From NCBI GenBank assembly GCA_034509925.1, contig CM067527.1, positions 5,933,001 through 5,997,000 on the forward strand: DNA of 64,000 nt. Reading direction: 5' to 3'. Each line of letters begins with the position of its first letter. Position 1 is the stretch's first letter. The notes below the pieces were generated by a model, which did no database searches, was not told the DNA's origin, and saw nothing but the letters and a program-made list of their open reading frames with translations. This DNA is from Hirudinaria manillensis (taxonomy: Eukaryota; Annelida; Clitellata; Hirudinida; Hirudinidae). The position numbers were made by a program, and so were the translations under genes. Shown here piece after piece: positions 52,062 through 62,814 of this stretch.

Positions 52062-52833
52062 TTATTATATAACATTAATGATTAATTTAATTGTATTTTC
52101 AATTATATTATTACTTTAACGAAGTTAGCATTTAATATTAACACATACATTATTGGTAATGCTTATTATAGCTAGGCTTGGCACAATGATAACAATATTA
52201 ACATTAATAACATCAATTTAAACATAATAATATTTGAGCTAATAATAACCATTTTAGCAGATAAAGCTGAATATTCCTACGCTTTTTCCAAATGTTATTT
52301 TCTCACGTACTTGCTAGTCCCGTAACAAAATTATGGCAAAGTCCTCAAACAACTTCATAAATAAATTGCAATAATAATAATAATAATAATAAATTATAAT
52401 ACATAATAATAATAATATTAATTATTATTAATGTTATTAAAAATGAAAATAAGTTACAAGTTTATCGCATAATCGGCCATGAAAATTGAATCTTTCACTT
52501 TGAATACATTCAAAGGTACTTTTGTTCTAATTGTTCAAAAACGTTTTCTCAAACAATCTGGGATTTCCAAAAACTTTTTACAAGGGCATTTCCGAAACAA
52601 TTCAGTCTGAAATTTCCGAAATCGCTCTCTTCCTGTTAAGACCTTCCTAGGATTAAATCCAAGTCTCCCTTGACTTCCCACCTCCAGTTGGTTTCCATCT
52701 CGACCTAGTTCTTTTATTATTGATTGGTTGACCTAATTCCTCGTTGAAGAACATCATCATCATCAACACCACCATCGTCTTCACCGTCATCACCAGCTGG
52801 ACCTGATAACCGCGAAAAGAAGACAAGAAAAAG

Positions 52834-53265
52834 ATGAAAAAGCGAAGAAAGTTCTTAAAGTTCTTGACCTGTTTCTCAAACGACGACGACGACGACGATG
52901 GCGACACGTTTCCATGTCAAAGCCACTCGAAGCCGTTGTCAGCCGACAATCTGAACGACAGATTGAATCCATTTGCAACGAAACAATCCAGTCGCAGTCG
53001 TATCTACCAAAGCACGCCTTGTTTCGCCACCAACGGCGTATCCGGTCTCGGAGCCAATTCTTCTAGCGTCGAACTGAGATCGGATCTCGTGGTTGCCGCC
53101 TCTGAGTCTCTCATCTCTGAAGGTTTGACGGCCTCCTATGATCCTCTGCTGGAGGTTATTCAGGATTACTTGCCGATGACGACGACGACAGCGTCTGTGG
53201 TGATGGTGGTGGTGATGGAGGTGGTAGTGATGATGATGATGATGATGGTTGTTGACCGATGGTAA
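52834..53265 (+). CDS. Candidate coding exon with ATG (MKKRRKFLKFLTCF), unknown protein
   Basis: A 143-codon frame. Its first 110 or so codons have balanced composition and GC-rich third positions, with in-frame stops just upstream of the ATG, so the start is probably real. It begins with a basic segment and a cysteine (MKKRRKFLKFLTCFSN) that could attach to membranes, then DDDDDDGD, then a Ser/Asn-rich part and a helical segment (YDPLLEVIQDYLP). Beyond that point the frame runs into GAT/GGT repeats, so the exon probably ends near 53170-53220 by splicing. No family recognised. Confidence 0.35.
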   Translation: MKKRRKFLKFLTCFSNDDDDDDGDTFPCQSHSKPLSADNLNDRLNPFATKQSSRSRIYQSTPCFATNGVSGLGANSSSVELRSDLVVAASESLISEGLTASYDPLLEVIQDYLPMTTTTASVVMVVVMEVVVMMMMMMVVDRW

Positions 53266-53970
53266 CAATGAATAAGATGATGATGATGGTGACGATGATA
53301 ATGATGTAGTCACGGTGGTGACGACGATGATGACGACGACGTTCTCATGGTGGGGTTGTGATGATGATAATGACGATGTCGCTGTGTCCTTAAAAATAGT
53401 CTCGTCCGGTCTGCTGTGAATGTTTGATGCTTGGATTGATCTGCTATTCTGAGCATGAAAAGCTTCATTTTATGAAGCCCCAAACCCACTTCTGTGCAAT
53501 TTGTTTTCAAAACAAATGTTAAAATCTTATGCTTTTGTTAACATTGATATTCAATCAATATTCAATTTGTATAGGGATTCGAAGCGCAACGCAGTAACCT
53601 CATAATATAATTACTATAATAACCCATGTATGTACATTATATACGTATATAATATAATTACGATATCGTGCAATGCCTCGAAAGATTACTTTGATGCCGC
53701 AAAATTATCCAGCTTTTTTTCCTGCAGCATCACGCGCAAAATAAAAAAAATCTAATTTACCAAACAAAAAAAAAACAAAAAACAAAACAAAAACAATTAC
53801 AAAGAATAACAGATTACGAACCAGTCACGAAACCACATCATCATTATCAACATCGTCATCGTCGTCATCATCATCACCACCATCATTACCACTGGTAATT
53901 GGTCTTCCTTATACCAAACACTTATGGGAATTAATTGGTTGAGAAACAAAACAACCAAAACTGGAGAAAC

Positions 53971-53996
53971 ACACACATGTGTGTGTGTGTGCGCGC

Positions 53997-54029
<33 letters not shown>

Positions 54030-54042
54030 TGCGTGTGTGTGT
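53971..54042. repeat. GT/GC alternating purine-pyrimidine tract
   Basis: About 70 bases of (TG)n with CGCG insertions (TGTGCGCGCGTGTG). Such strictly alternating tracts can adopt Z-DNA. Confidence 0.9.
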
Positions 54043-54907
54043 GCCTGGAGAGGATGCATGGCTCTGTATGACCTCGAAATGGCAAAATTCGGAACAAAAA
54101 AAAAGCAATCAATTCTCTCAAAATAAAGAAATATTAATCTAATTTTTTGTAATAAATTATTATTTGTAACTTAAATTGCAATTTAACATGCAATTATTAA
54201 TTAATTGTTGCGTAATTAATCACAATTATGAAATCAATATTTAAAGCCATAACATTAAAACGGGAATTAAAACTGGTAAACAACATATTTTTGAAACTTA
54301 AAATATTTTTCTTTCTGCTTATGTTCCTACACTCCATGTTTTTAAATTCACCGTTTTGGGTTAAGTCGTTGCTATTGTTGATGATGATGGATGATGATGA
54401 TGACTATGACGAGGACAATGATGACGACGACGACGACGATGATGTTGTTGTTAGCCTCCTCGACAATCAAAATAATTGAAATAAAAACAACGTGAACATC
54501 CCAAAAACAAAACGAAAGTCAGACTTAAAATTCGATTTCAGCACTAATCTCAGTTGGTCGAGTTAATATATATTTATTATTTTTAATATTAATTATGTTG
54601 AAATTTATTTCCTCCAACGCTCTTATTGTTATAATTCCTGCGCATTATTATTATTATTATTATAACTACTACTACTAATATTATTATTATTACCATTATG
54701 GTTTGTATTATTAGAGTTTATAATTGCCTAAGTGTCTGAAATAAGGGTAACAGTTATTATAATATTGAGTTGTCATAATTAAACCCCATAATTTCTCGAA
54801 AGTTCTTAAGAACCATAATTTACAACGATAGACTGGAGACCATGCAGCATATCATCCACGGTCTATTATCCAATGTAACCATCCATTTCTCTTCGCATAT
54901 TTATCTT

Positions 54908-55166
54908 TCCATCCATCCATCCATCCATCCATCCATCCATCCATCCATCCATCCATCCATCCATCCATCCATCCATCCATCCATCCATCCATCCATCCAT
55001 CCATCCATCCATCCATCCATCCATCCATCCATCCATCCATCCATCCATCCATCCATCCATCCATCCATCCATCCATCCATCCATCCATCCATCCATCCAT
55101 CCATCCATCCATCCATCCATCCATCCATCCATCCATCCATCCATCCATCCATCCATCCATCCATCC
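54908..55166. repeat. ATCC/GGAT tetranucleotide array, about 64 units
   Basis: About 259 bases of uninterrupted ATCC. It is open in many frames (SIHP and WMDG repeats), which are artefacts. Confidence 0.97.
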
Positions 55167-56301
55167 GTTCATTCCCGGATGATATTTCTGATTTAACAAA
55201 TTGTCTACAATATCATAAACAATGTGATGTTTGAATTATAAATATTTTTTTCTGCGGCATTTATTATTTATCTTTAAAAACATCGTATTTTTAGAATCTC
55301 CGATAAGCTGCGAATAGGCTTTCCGATACATAATGGCTTTGTATGTACATGTTGAAGGTTTCCATTTCTCTTCCATTCCTTGTTTTTCTTTGTGCATTTT
55401 TTCGGTTGCTGGCAAACAACGCATTGTATTATCAACACTCAACATTTTGTGTCAACATTCAACATCTGCTTCAACAGTCAACATTTGTACCAAGACACGT
55501 CACTACGTTTAACACCGATTATATTGATACGTTTGTTGCCGATTGTATCGATATGTTTACATCCTCCGCAACGGATTATTTACAGAGTAATTGCAGCGGC
55601 TGTTAATAATATTTTTGGAATTTTTGATGGATTTTTTTTTATTTATTTATGAAAAATAAGAATTCAACTCGACGCAGGGAATTATCGAAGCAGGCAGATG
55701 ATCAGTTGAGTTGAAGCCCCATAGGTTCGAATCTGAGGGGAATTTTGCGATTTGTTCTTCAAAACGTTTTTTTTTTGTTTTCTGAGGAAAATATTTTTGA
55801 AATGATTTTACATTGAAGTTGTTTGTAATAATTATTACGATGATGTAATAATATTATGATTAATAATTATTGTTACCGTTTATCAGAAATAACTTTATGT
55901 AATGAAAAGACCTGGTAATCTTCAAGGATATCGTTATCATCGTCAATATCATAATCGTCAACTTCACATCATTATCATCATCATCTTATGTGAATAACAC
56001 ATAATCTAATTATCGAGCGTGTCATTATATGAACACTTGAGACTGTGACTATGATGAGATGGATGGTTATGGTAATGATGTATGATGATGATGGTGATGA
56101 TAATGATGTAGGTTATGATGACGTTGACGATCTTATCTGTCAGATGTTACAATTCGCTGAACTCGATGCATTGCGATGCCATCGATTGCAATATTGCTGA
56201 CGGTCAATGAATTACTCACCTGGAGTAGGAGGTGCGAATTGGCCTGCAGTACTTAGCTTTTGTAATAGTACTTACGACATCTGAGATGTACATGCTACTA
56301 C

Positions 56302-56305
<4 letters not shown>

Positions 56306-56350
<45 letters not shown>
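56306..56350. repeat. ATT microsatellite
   Basis: About 15 ATT units. Confidence 0.95.
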
Positions 56351-56844
56351 TCTGAATATAAATATTGTGCCGTTGATGAATGGGCGTCCGACAATAGTCG
56401 ATTCAAATGTTGAAATCCTGGCAGACGACATTATTACAACCGGGGAGGCATTCATCATCATCCATTGTCATAGTGATGATGATGATGATGACGCCTATGA
56501 CGATGACGATGATGATACTAAGATTAGTGCGTGACACCGACATATGTTCATTAGAATGTGACGTAACAAATAAGAATCGTCACGTCATGGATGAGAAAAT
56601 TGAAAGCGGCTTTTCGTCTGCTTCTCTTGGGAAATCGCATGACTTCTAATAAATCATTAATCTTTCAAATATGCACTGAAAATTCTTAAAATGGCCAATA
56701 AATAAACGTTCTATTTTATTATATTTTTATTAATTATAAAACAAATGAGTATTAATTAACGACGTTAATAGATTATTAATGATTAGCTAGATTATAAAAA
56801 AAAACCGGGAATTAGTAATTAATCATGATACTCCTCCTCGTCAG

Positions 56845-56934
56845 CTCCTTCATGCATCGAGTGACGTCAGCAGTCGACAGGGTCAAGGTCAGTCCAACCC
56901 CCCTCTGGCTCAGCAGGAAGATCTCCCTGAAGAG
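56845..56934 (+). CDS. Candidate 90-base internal exon
   Basis: Acceptor ACTCCTCCTCGTCAG and donor GAG|gttagg bracket exactly 30 codons. In phase 0 it reads LLHASSDVSSRQGQGQSNPP, then LAQQEDLPEE, which would continue the phase 0 end of the exon at 49123-49261. A second frame (SFMHRVTSAVDRVKVSPTPL) is also open and has GC-richer third positions. Family unknown. Confidence 0.35.
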
Positions 56935-58023
56935 GTTAGGTCCTTTATACTCACTCATTGTCATCGTCGTCGTCGTCATCATCATAAAATTTTGTGAAGA
57001 ACATCACAATTCATGTCTATCACGTGTCATCGTATCAGGGAATTAATATTTATAGAAAACATTTAATAACATTTTTTGTGGTGAGTCTTACATTATGTAT
57101 TAGTTTAAATTAATTATTCTAATAAATTTATCTTTTAATAATAATTTATTTAATTATTAAAAGAATTAATTTAACAAAATTTAATCTGAAAGTCCACACT
57201 TTAATTTTCCAATTTAAATGCCGCCATTGTAACTGCGCAACTGGTACAACATGGCAATCGGTCTTATCAACAACTACAAAGGGCACTCAGATAAGCAAAG
57301 AATGTTCTTTGTAACAAATGTTCATCGGCAAGGATTGTATTTTTTTAAGCATTTTTCACTTAATAAAATAAATTAATAATAATTAATAAGTTATAAAAGA
57401 CGAATGCAATTATAATAAAAATATACCAATATAATTATCACTTTTATTAAAAAAATAAAGAAATATCAAGAACATAAAAAGCATTTGAAAACATTTTGGC
57501 GAGCCTGAAATACAAATTTAGTTGCGTGTAATTTTAATAAAATATATTAGGGTATTTTTTTTTTATTATTAATTTTAAAAATCATTTTTTAATTATTTTA
57601 GCTCTCCAATCTTCAGGAGAGTGAATCATCACACACAAAGAATAATAAATGTAATAAAAATTATTTGAACTTTAAAATATTTAAAAATACGAAACAAATT
57701 GAATGTTCTGAATAGTTATTTGAAAAAATTTCGAAAAAATTGTGAAATTTATGTGAATTGTTCATGAAGCAGACGATGAGTCTCCTTGAATACTAGAAAT
57801 TGCTGTCAAGTTTGATAAGCCTGATATGATAATAATATTATATTTGATATGATAATAATATTTTATTTGATATGATAATAATATTTTATTTTAAATAGGG
57901 AAATCGCTTTCCATAAATTAGAATGATAACATTAAAAATAATTACGGCTTAATAATAATCTCTAGTTATAAATAATATCTTTCACGATATCTTTTTAAAA
58001 CACAAAAAATATATTTAAGCAAA
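56935..58023. other. AT-rich spacer
   Basis: No gene or notable structure apart from three short repeats of TTGATATGATAATAATATT near 57820-57890. Confidence 0.5.
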
Positions 58024-58029
58024 TTTATT
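58024..58029 (-). terminator. Polyadenylation signal of La-motif gene A
   Basis: AATAAA on the minus strand, about 90 bases after the stop at 58120. Confidence 0.6.
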
Positions 58030-58119
58030 ATATCTAAGAATATAAAGATCCAAAAAATTAATACTACAACAAAGTTAATAATGAGCCTTTGAACTCTCAA
58101 ATCAAAGCCAACTTCATCC

Positions 58120-59652
58120 TCACTGGATAAGCAATCTCCTCCTAACCATGGTCTTATCTTCCGACAATTCCAATTTCTGACTCGTCGTCACGGCATCAAC
58201 GATGACGTTGAATTCACCAGTCAACCCTTTGAGTCTCTTGAATGGCATGAGGTCCCTGATCTGCACGTATCCTTGCTCGTTAATGAGTTTCGCCATAAAC
58301 GTATCAGTCGACAAATTCTCTTCCGACATGTAGAACTCGAGTTGCTTCTTGACCCTGTCCAATAAGATGTACTTCTCGTCTGCTGAATTCAAACCCAGGT
58401 TGAAACAACTCGGGATGATAAATTCCTGTCCGAATTTGTCCAGCCTGATGAATTGTATAAAGTGATAGCCCCCTTTTGGTGTCAAGAAGTAGTTGTTGGA
58501 TTTTGGTTGCACATTGTCTTCAATAAATTGCACAACGTTCATTGAAGGCAAAGGAAGGGCATCGCAGCTTTCCTGTGATGGTGTAACGTTGCAAGTTTGT
58601 ATCTCAACATTGATCAACTCTGGCACATAGTCGGACTGAACAACGATGTGGCTTTGTTGGGCAACATCGTTCACTTGCAGAGAAACATCATTCATCTGCT
58701 GGGTAACCTCATTGACTGCCTGTTCCGAGCTGATAACCAAACTTTGAGAGACATCGTTGGTCTTCATTGGCTTGCTGTCGCTTGCAACTTGCGGAACACA
58801 AACTTTCCCAATCAAGGCATCCCTGTATCTTGGCGGAACGACATTTTTTATTTCTTGCTGCTCTACAAGACCGTTAATATCTGCTACGTTGTTGCTGTTG
58901 TCCGTTGGAACGATATTATTGTCTTGTGTTGCCACATTAGATGCGACCGCATCTTCATTTCTGTTGTGATGGGTAAAGTTGTTGTTGTTTCGCCTGTGGC
59001 GATAGTTATTGTTGTTTTTGTAACGATATGGTCGAACATTGGTTTCCCCGTTTTCGTTAGTCTCATTGTTTCCTTTCCTTGGCTCAAAATGCTGCCTACG
59101 GTACTGGAAATTGTGTAGTCCTCTGTGTTGCACGTAGTTTTGTCTGTGCTGTTGAGGGACATCGCTGTTGTTGCTTTGTTCGTTGTTGCCGTTGTTAGTA
59201 GGTTGGTTTGCAGAGGTTCTTTCTTCTGCTGGCACGAAATTTTTGCGATATCGAGGCACGTAATGCCTGCGTTGTTGAGGGACATTGGTGTTGCTGTTTT
59301 GTTCGTTGTTGTTGGATTGGGACGCTCCGTTCCTATCTTCTGCTGGCACGTAATTCTTGCGTTGAGGCACGTAATGTCTGCGTTGTTGAGGGACATTGGT
59401 GTTGTTGTTTTGTTCGTTGTTGTTATTGGATTGGTGCGCTGCGTTCCTATCTTCTTCTGGCACGTAATTCTTGCGATGTTGAGGCACGTAATGTCTGTGT
59501 TGCCCAACATTGTTGCCGCCTTGATGAGCTACGCCATTGTTTGGATTGTCCCCATTGTTTCTGCGCTGTTGTCCTCCGAAGTTGTTGTAGTTGCGTCTTC
59601 CTCTTCCACTGTTGTGGTATTTTTCTCCAGTGTTTTTATTCTGGTCAGCCAT
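58120..59652 (-). CDS. Intronless LARP1-like La-motif protein, copy A
   Basis: Encodes 510 residues from the ATG at 59652 (MADQNKNTGEKYHNSGRGRR). The open frame extends further upstream but has no ATG there. The N-terminal half is Asn/Gln/Arg-rich, with an RGR patch and three 38-40-residue repeats built on HYVPQHRKNYVPAE and NNTNVPQQ. A hydrophilic middle leads to a C-terminal La motif at about residues 425-505 (LDRVKKQLEFYMSEENL, then INEQGYVQIRDLMPF and FNVIVDAV), closest to the LARP1 type. LARP proteins bind RNA through this fold. The LARP1 DM15 cap-binding region is absent and the ORF stops right after the La motif. No introns are seen, so it may derive from a retrocopy. The low-complexity half suggests a granule-forming RNA-binding protein. 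Confidence 0.78.
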   Translation of the reverse strand: MADQNKNTGEKYHNSGRGRRNYNNFGGQQRRNNGDNPNNGVAHQGGNNVGQHRHYVPQHRKNYVPEEDRNAAHQSNNNNEQNNNTNVPQQRRHYVPQRKNYVPAEDRNGASQSNNNEQNSNTNVPQQRRHYVPRYRKNFVPAEERTSANQPTNNGNNEQSNNSDVPQQHRQNYVQHRGLHNFQYRRQHFEPRKGNNETNENGETNVRPYRYKNNNNYRHRRNNNNFTHHNRNEDAVASNVATQDNNIVPTDNSNNVADINGLVEQQEIKNVVPPRYRDALIGKVCVPQVASDSKPMKTNDVSQSLVISSEQAVNEVTQQMNDVSLQVNDVAQQSHIVVQSDYVPELINVEIQTCNVTPSQESCDALPLPSMNVVQFIEDNVQPKSNNYFLTPKGGYHFIQFIRLDKFGQEFIIPSCFNLGLNSADEKYILLDRVKKQLEFYMSEENLSTDTFMAKLINEQGYVQIRDLMPFKRLKGLTGEFNVIVDAVTTSQKLELSEDKTMVRRRLLIQ

Positions 59653-60524
59653 TATCAAGTGTTTGCAGTGATTTGTAGGTTGAGTCAATTCTATGCAATT
59701 TGTTTTGCGATATTAAGTCAGATAAATGGTTTCCTCCTTAAAGAAAAAGATTTAAAATATTTTATTATTTTAATTAATTTCATATTCTAATATTAATAAA
59801 ATTTTAATTAAATTAATTTTAATAAAATTTTAATGAAATTATTTTTTGATTAAAATTTCGTTTTATCTGTAATATTATTTTATTGTCTTACTTTTAAAAT
59901 TAAACTTACATCTCATATGTAACTCAAGAAACGAGAATGCGATAGATTTTTAAAAAGATGGAGAGGAAAATCCTTGAAAGTTAATTAAAAAGACATTTAA
60001 AACTAGGTTGGACATGCAACGTCTGGGAAGTAGCAGGAGATGTCTTCTCTGAGAATGAATAATTCAAGCATTTAGAAAATATAAGAGTCTAAACAAGTCT
60101 CAGAAGAACATATGGATGAATGAAGCTGAAACATTATCCTTATTACTTTCAAAATTCAGCAAAAATAAACTATTTTTCGAAAAATCTGTAACAAATGTGA
60201 TGAAAACATTAATAAACTCTACAGATTGGTATATTTAACTTTATGTCGGACTTAAAGCCTGATGCTTTGCCTGGCATTCATTTGAAAGATTAAGTCATTA
60301 AGACGCGAATCTTTTCTTGTAACTCGATTTCAATCTTCCAGTCTGCTTTAAAAGAAATAATTCAAATAATTGTAAACATTTAAAAACTGGCCTCCGGAAC
60401 CGAGGGTTTAACATATTTCCATCCATTCATTCGTTCATCTGTCTGTCTATTCGTTCACTTATCCATCCATCCGTCCATCCATCCGACAGTATTCTCATTG
60501 CTTTGCATGGGAGGTAAGCAAATG

Positions 60525-60562
60525 ATGAAATGATATTAATGAGATCGCTAAAAAATGCATTT
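60525..60562. repeat. 38-bp direct repeat, left copy
   Basis: GAAATGATATTAATGAGATC followed by GCTAAAAAATGCATTT, repeated with about one mismatch at 61008-61045. Confidence 0.85.
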
Positions 60563-61007
60563 AGTAATGCATAAAACCCATCCACCCATTCGTTCATTAT
60601 TTTCATGTCTGCCACTGAGATGGCTGCTCTTCAATGCGATTTGTTTTGTCTCGGCTAATTGCTTCTGATGACATTAGGAGGTTCATATTACGGAATAATA
60701 TATTATAAAAATTTTAGATTATTTGTAAAATTTTGCTTTTATTTCCGAAATAATATCCATCCATCTTTTCTTATTATAATTATTACAATTATAAAGTTAT
60801 ATTCATCACTTGGAATTATTAATGTCACATCCTTCCGCGAAGAGGTATTAACCACAATTTGTGGAAATTTTCAGAACTTCTAAATTTGTTTACAAAACTT
60901 TGGAAAATTATGCTTTGATGATAACGAGAAAAAAATAACAAGGAGTTCGACAGAAAGTTTTTGTGAGGATTTTCACGTGATTAATTTGCATATGAGATTA
61001 GGAAATG

Positions 61008-61045
61008 AAGAAATGATATTAATGAGATCGCTAAAAAATGCATTT
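61008..61045. repeat. 38-bp direct repeat, right copy
   Basis: Second copy of the repeat at 60525-60562. The sequences around the two copies differ. Confidence 0.85.
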
Positions 61046-61123
61046 GCAAAAAATCTTTTCCAAACTTCCGAAGCGTCTGAGTCAAATGATGAACACAGGA
61101 AAAACACAATTTGATGTCATAAA

Positions 61124-61129
61124 TTTATT
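61124..61129 (-). terminator. Polyadenylation signal of La-motif gene B
   Basis: AATAAA on the minus strand, about 95 bases after the stop at 61225. Confidence 0.6.
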
Positions 61130-61224
61130 TTAACAGAATAATAACTTCTCTTGACAACTTAAATAAATATGGCTGAAATACTTCAAAGATACTTTAAAAA
61201 TAATATGTAGAGCTTTAACAAGTC

Positions 61225-62751
61225 CTAAACCCTCCTCCTAACCATGGTCTTATCTTCCGACAATTCCAATTTCTGACTCGTCGTCACGGCATCAACGATG
61301 ACGTTGAATTCACCAGTCAACCCTTTGAGTCTCTTGAATGGCATGAGATCCCTGATCTGCACGTACCCTTGCTCGTTAATGAGTTTCGCCATAAACGTAT
61401 CAGTCGACAAATTCTCTTCCGACATGTAGAACTCGAGTTGCTTCTTGACCCTGTCCAATAAGATGTACTTCTCGTCTGCTGAATTCAAACCCAGGTTGAA
61501 ACAACTCGGGATGATGAATTCCTGTCCGAATTTGTCCAGCCTGATGAATTGTATAAAGTGATAGCCCCCTTTTGGTGTCAAGAAGTAGTTGTTGGATTTT
61601 GGTTGCACATTGTCTTCAATAAATTGCACAACGTTCATTGAAGGCAAAGGAAGGGCATCGCAGCTTTCCTGTGATGGTGTAACGTTGCAAGTTTGTATCT
61701 CAACATTGATCAACTCTGGCACATAGTCGGACTGAACAACGATGTGGCTTTGTTGGGCAACATCGTTCACTTGCAGAGAAACATCATTCATCTGCTGGGT
61801 AACCTCATTGACTGCCTGTTCCGAGCTGATAACCAAACTTTGAGAGACATCGTTGGTCTTCATTGGCTTGCTGTCGCTTGCAACTTGCGGAACACAAACT
61901 TTCCCAATCAAGGCATCCCTGTATCTTGGCGGAACGACATTTTTGATTTCTTGCCGCTCTACAAGACCGTTAATTTCTGCTACGTTGTTGCTGTTGTCCG
62001 TTGGAACGATGTTATTGTCTTGTGTTGCCACATTAGATGCGACCGCATCTTCATTTCCGTTGTGATGGGTGAAATTGTTGTTGTTTCGCCTGTGGCGATA
62101 GTTATTGTTGTTTTTGTAACGATATGGTCGAACATTGGTTTCCCCGTTTTCGTTAGTCTCATTGTTTCCTTTCCTTGGCTCAAAATGTTGCCTACGGTAC
62201 TGGAAATTGTGTTGTCCTCTGTATTGCACGTAGTTTTGTCTGTGCTGTTGAGGGACATCGCTGTTGTTGCTTTGTTCGTTGTTGCCGTTGTTAGTAGGTT
62301 GGTTTGAAGAGGTTCTTTCTTCTGCTGGCACGAAATTTTTGCTATATCGAGGCACGTAATGCCTGCGTTGTTGAGGGACATTGGTTTTGCTGTTTTGTTC
62401 GTTGTTGTTGGATTGGGACGCTCCGTTCCTATCTTCTGCTGGCACGTAATTCTTGCGATGTTGAGGCACGTAATGTCTGTGTTGTTGAGGGACATTGGTG
62501 TTGTTGTCTTGTTCGTTGTTGTTATTGGATTGGGACGCTCCGTTCCTCTCTTCTGATGGCACGTAATTCTTGCGATGTTGAGGCACGTAATGTCTGTGTT
62601 GCCCAACATTGTTGCCGCCTTGATGAGCTACGCCATTGTTTGGATTGTCCCCATTGTATCTGCGCTGTTGTCCTCCGAAGTTGTTGTTGTTGCGTCTTCC
62701 TCTTCCACTGTTGTGGTATTTTTCTCCAGTGTTTTTATTCTGGTCAGCCAT
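61225..62751 (-). CDS. Intronless LARP1-like La-motif protein, copy B
   Basis: A near-identical tandem copy of the gene at 58120-59652. It encodes 508 residues from the matching ATG at 62751, or 529 if the in-frame ATG at 62814 (MSFNSTNAINTSF) is used, which copy A lacks. The La motif (KKQLEFYMSEENL to FNVIVDAV) appears identical to that of copy A. Scattered substitutions fall in the N-terminal repeats (for example SEERNGAS for EEDRNAAH). The C-terminus is VRRRV instead of VRRRLLIQ. Both frames are intact, so both are probably expressed. Homology between copies starts about 20 bases before the ATG and ends at the stop codon. Confidence 0.78.
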   Translation of the reverse strand: MADQNKNTGEKYHNSGRGRRNNNNFGGQQRRYNGDNPNNGVAHQGGNNVGQHRHYVPQHRKNYVPSEERNGASQSNNNNEQDNNTNVPQQHRHYVPQHRKNYVPAEDRNGASQSNNNEQNSKTNVPQQRRHYVPRYSKNFVPAEERTSSNQPTNNGNNEQSNNSDVPQQHRQNYVQYRGQHNFQYRRQHFEPRKGNNETNENGETNVRPYRYKNNNNYRHRRNNNNFTHHNGNEDAVASNVATQDNNIVPTDNSNNVAEINGLVERQEIKNVVPPRYRDALIGKVCVPQVASDSKPMKTNDVSQSLVISSEQAVNEVTQQMNDVSLQVNDVAQQSHIVVQSDYVPELINVEIQTCNVTPSQESCDALPLPSMNVVQFIEDNVQPKSNNYFLTPKGGYHFIQFIRLDKFGQEFIIPSCFNLGLNSADEKYILLDRVKKQLEFYMSEENLSTDTFMAKLINEQGYVQIRDLMPFKRLKGLTGEFNVIVDAVTTSQKLELSEDKTMVRRRV

Positions 62752-62814
62752 TATCAAGTGTTTGTAGTGTTTTGTAAATGAAGTGTTGATTGCGTTTGTG
62801 CTGTTAAACGACAT

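Larger units (their letters stand above)
59653..61123. other. Spacer between the two La-motif genes
   Basis: AT-rich, no gene. It contains a 38-base direct repeat (60525-60562 and 61008-61045) and short degenerate ATCC stretches near 60420-60485. Confidence 0.55.

Noticed and set aside
54852..55234. SIHP and WMDG repeat proteins
   Set aside because: Pure translation of the ATCC/GGAT array, open in several frames on both strands.
55680..55745. tRNA-like element with a GGTTCGAATC box
   Set aside because: The B-box-like sequence matches, but I cannot fold an acceptor stem or anticodon arm around it. At most it is an old SINE fragment.
58884..59790. Open frames of 150-220 codons antisense to, or out of frame with, the La-motif genes
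   Set aside because: They occur at the same place in both copies and follow from the Asn/Gln-rich codon pattern and the repeats. They lack domains of their own.
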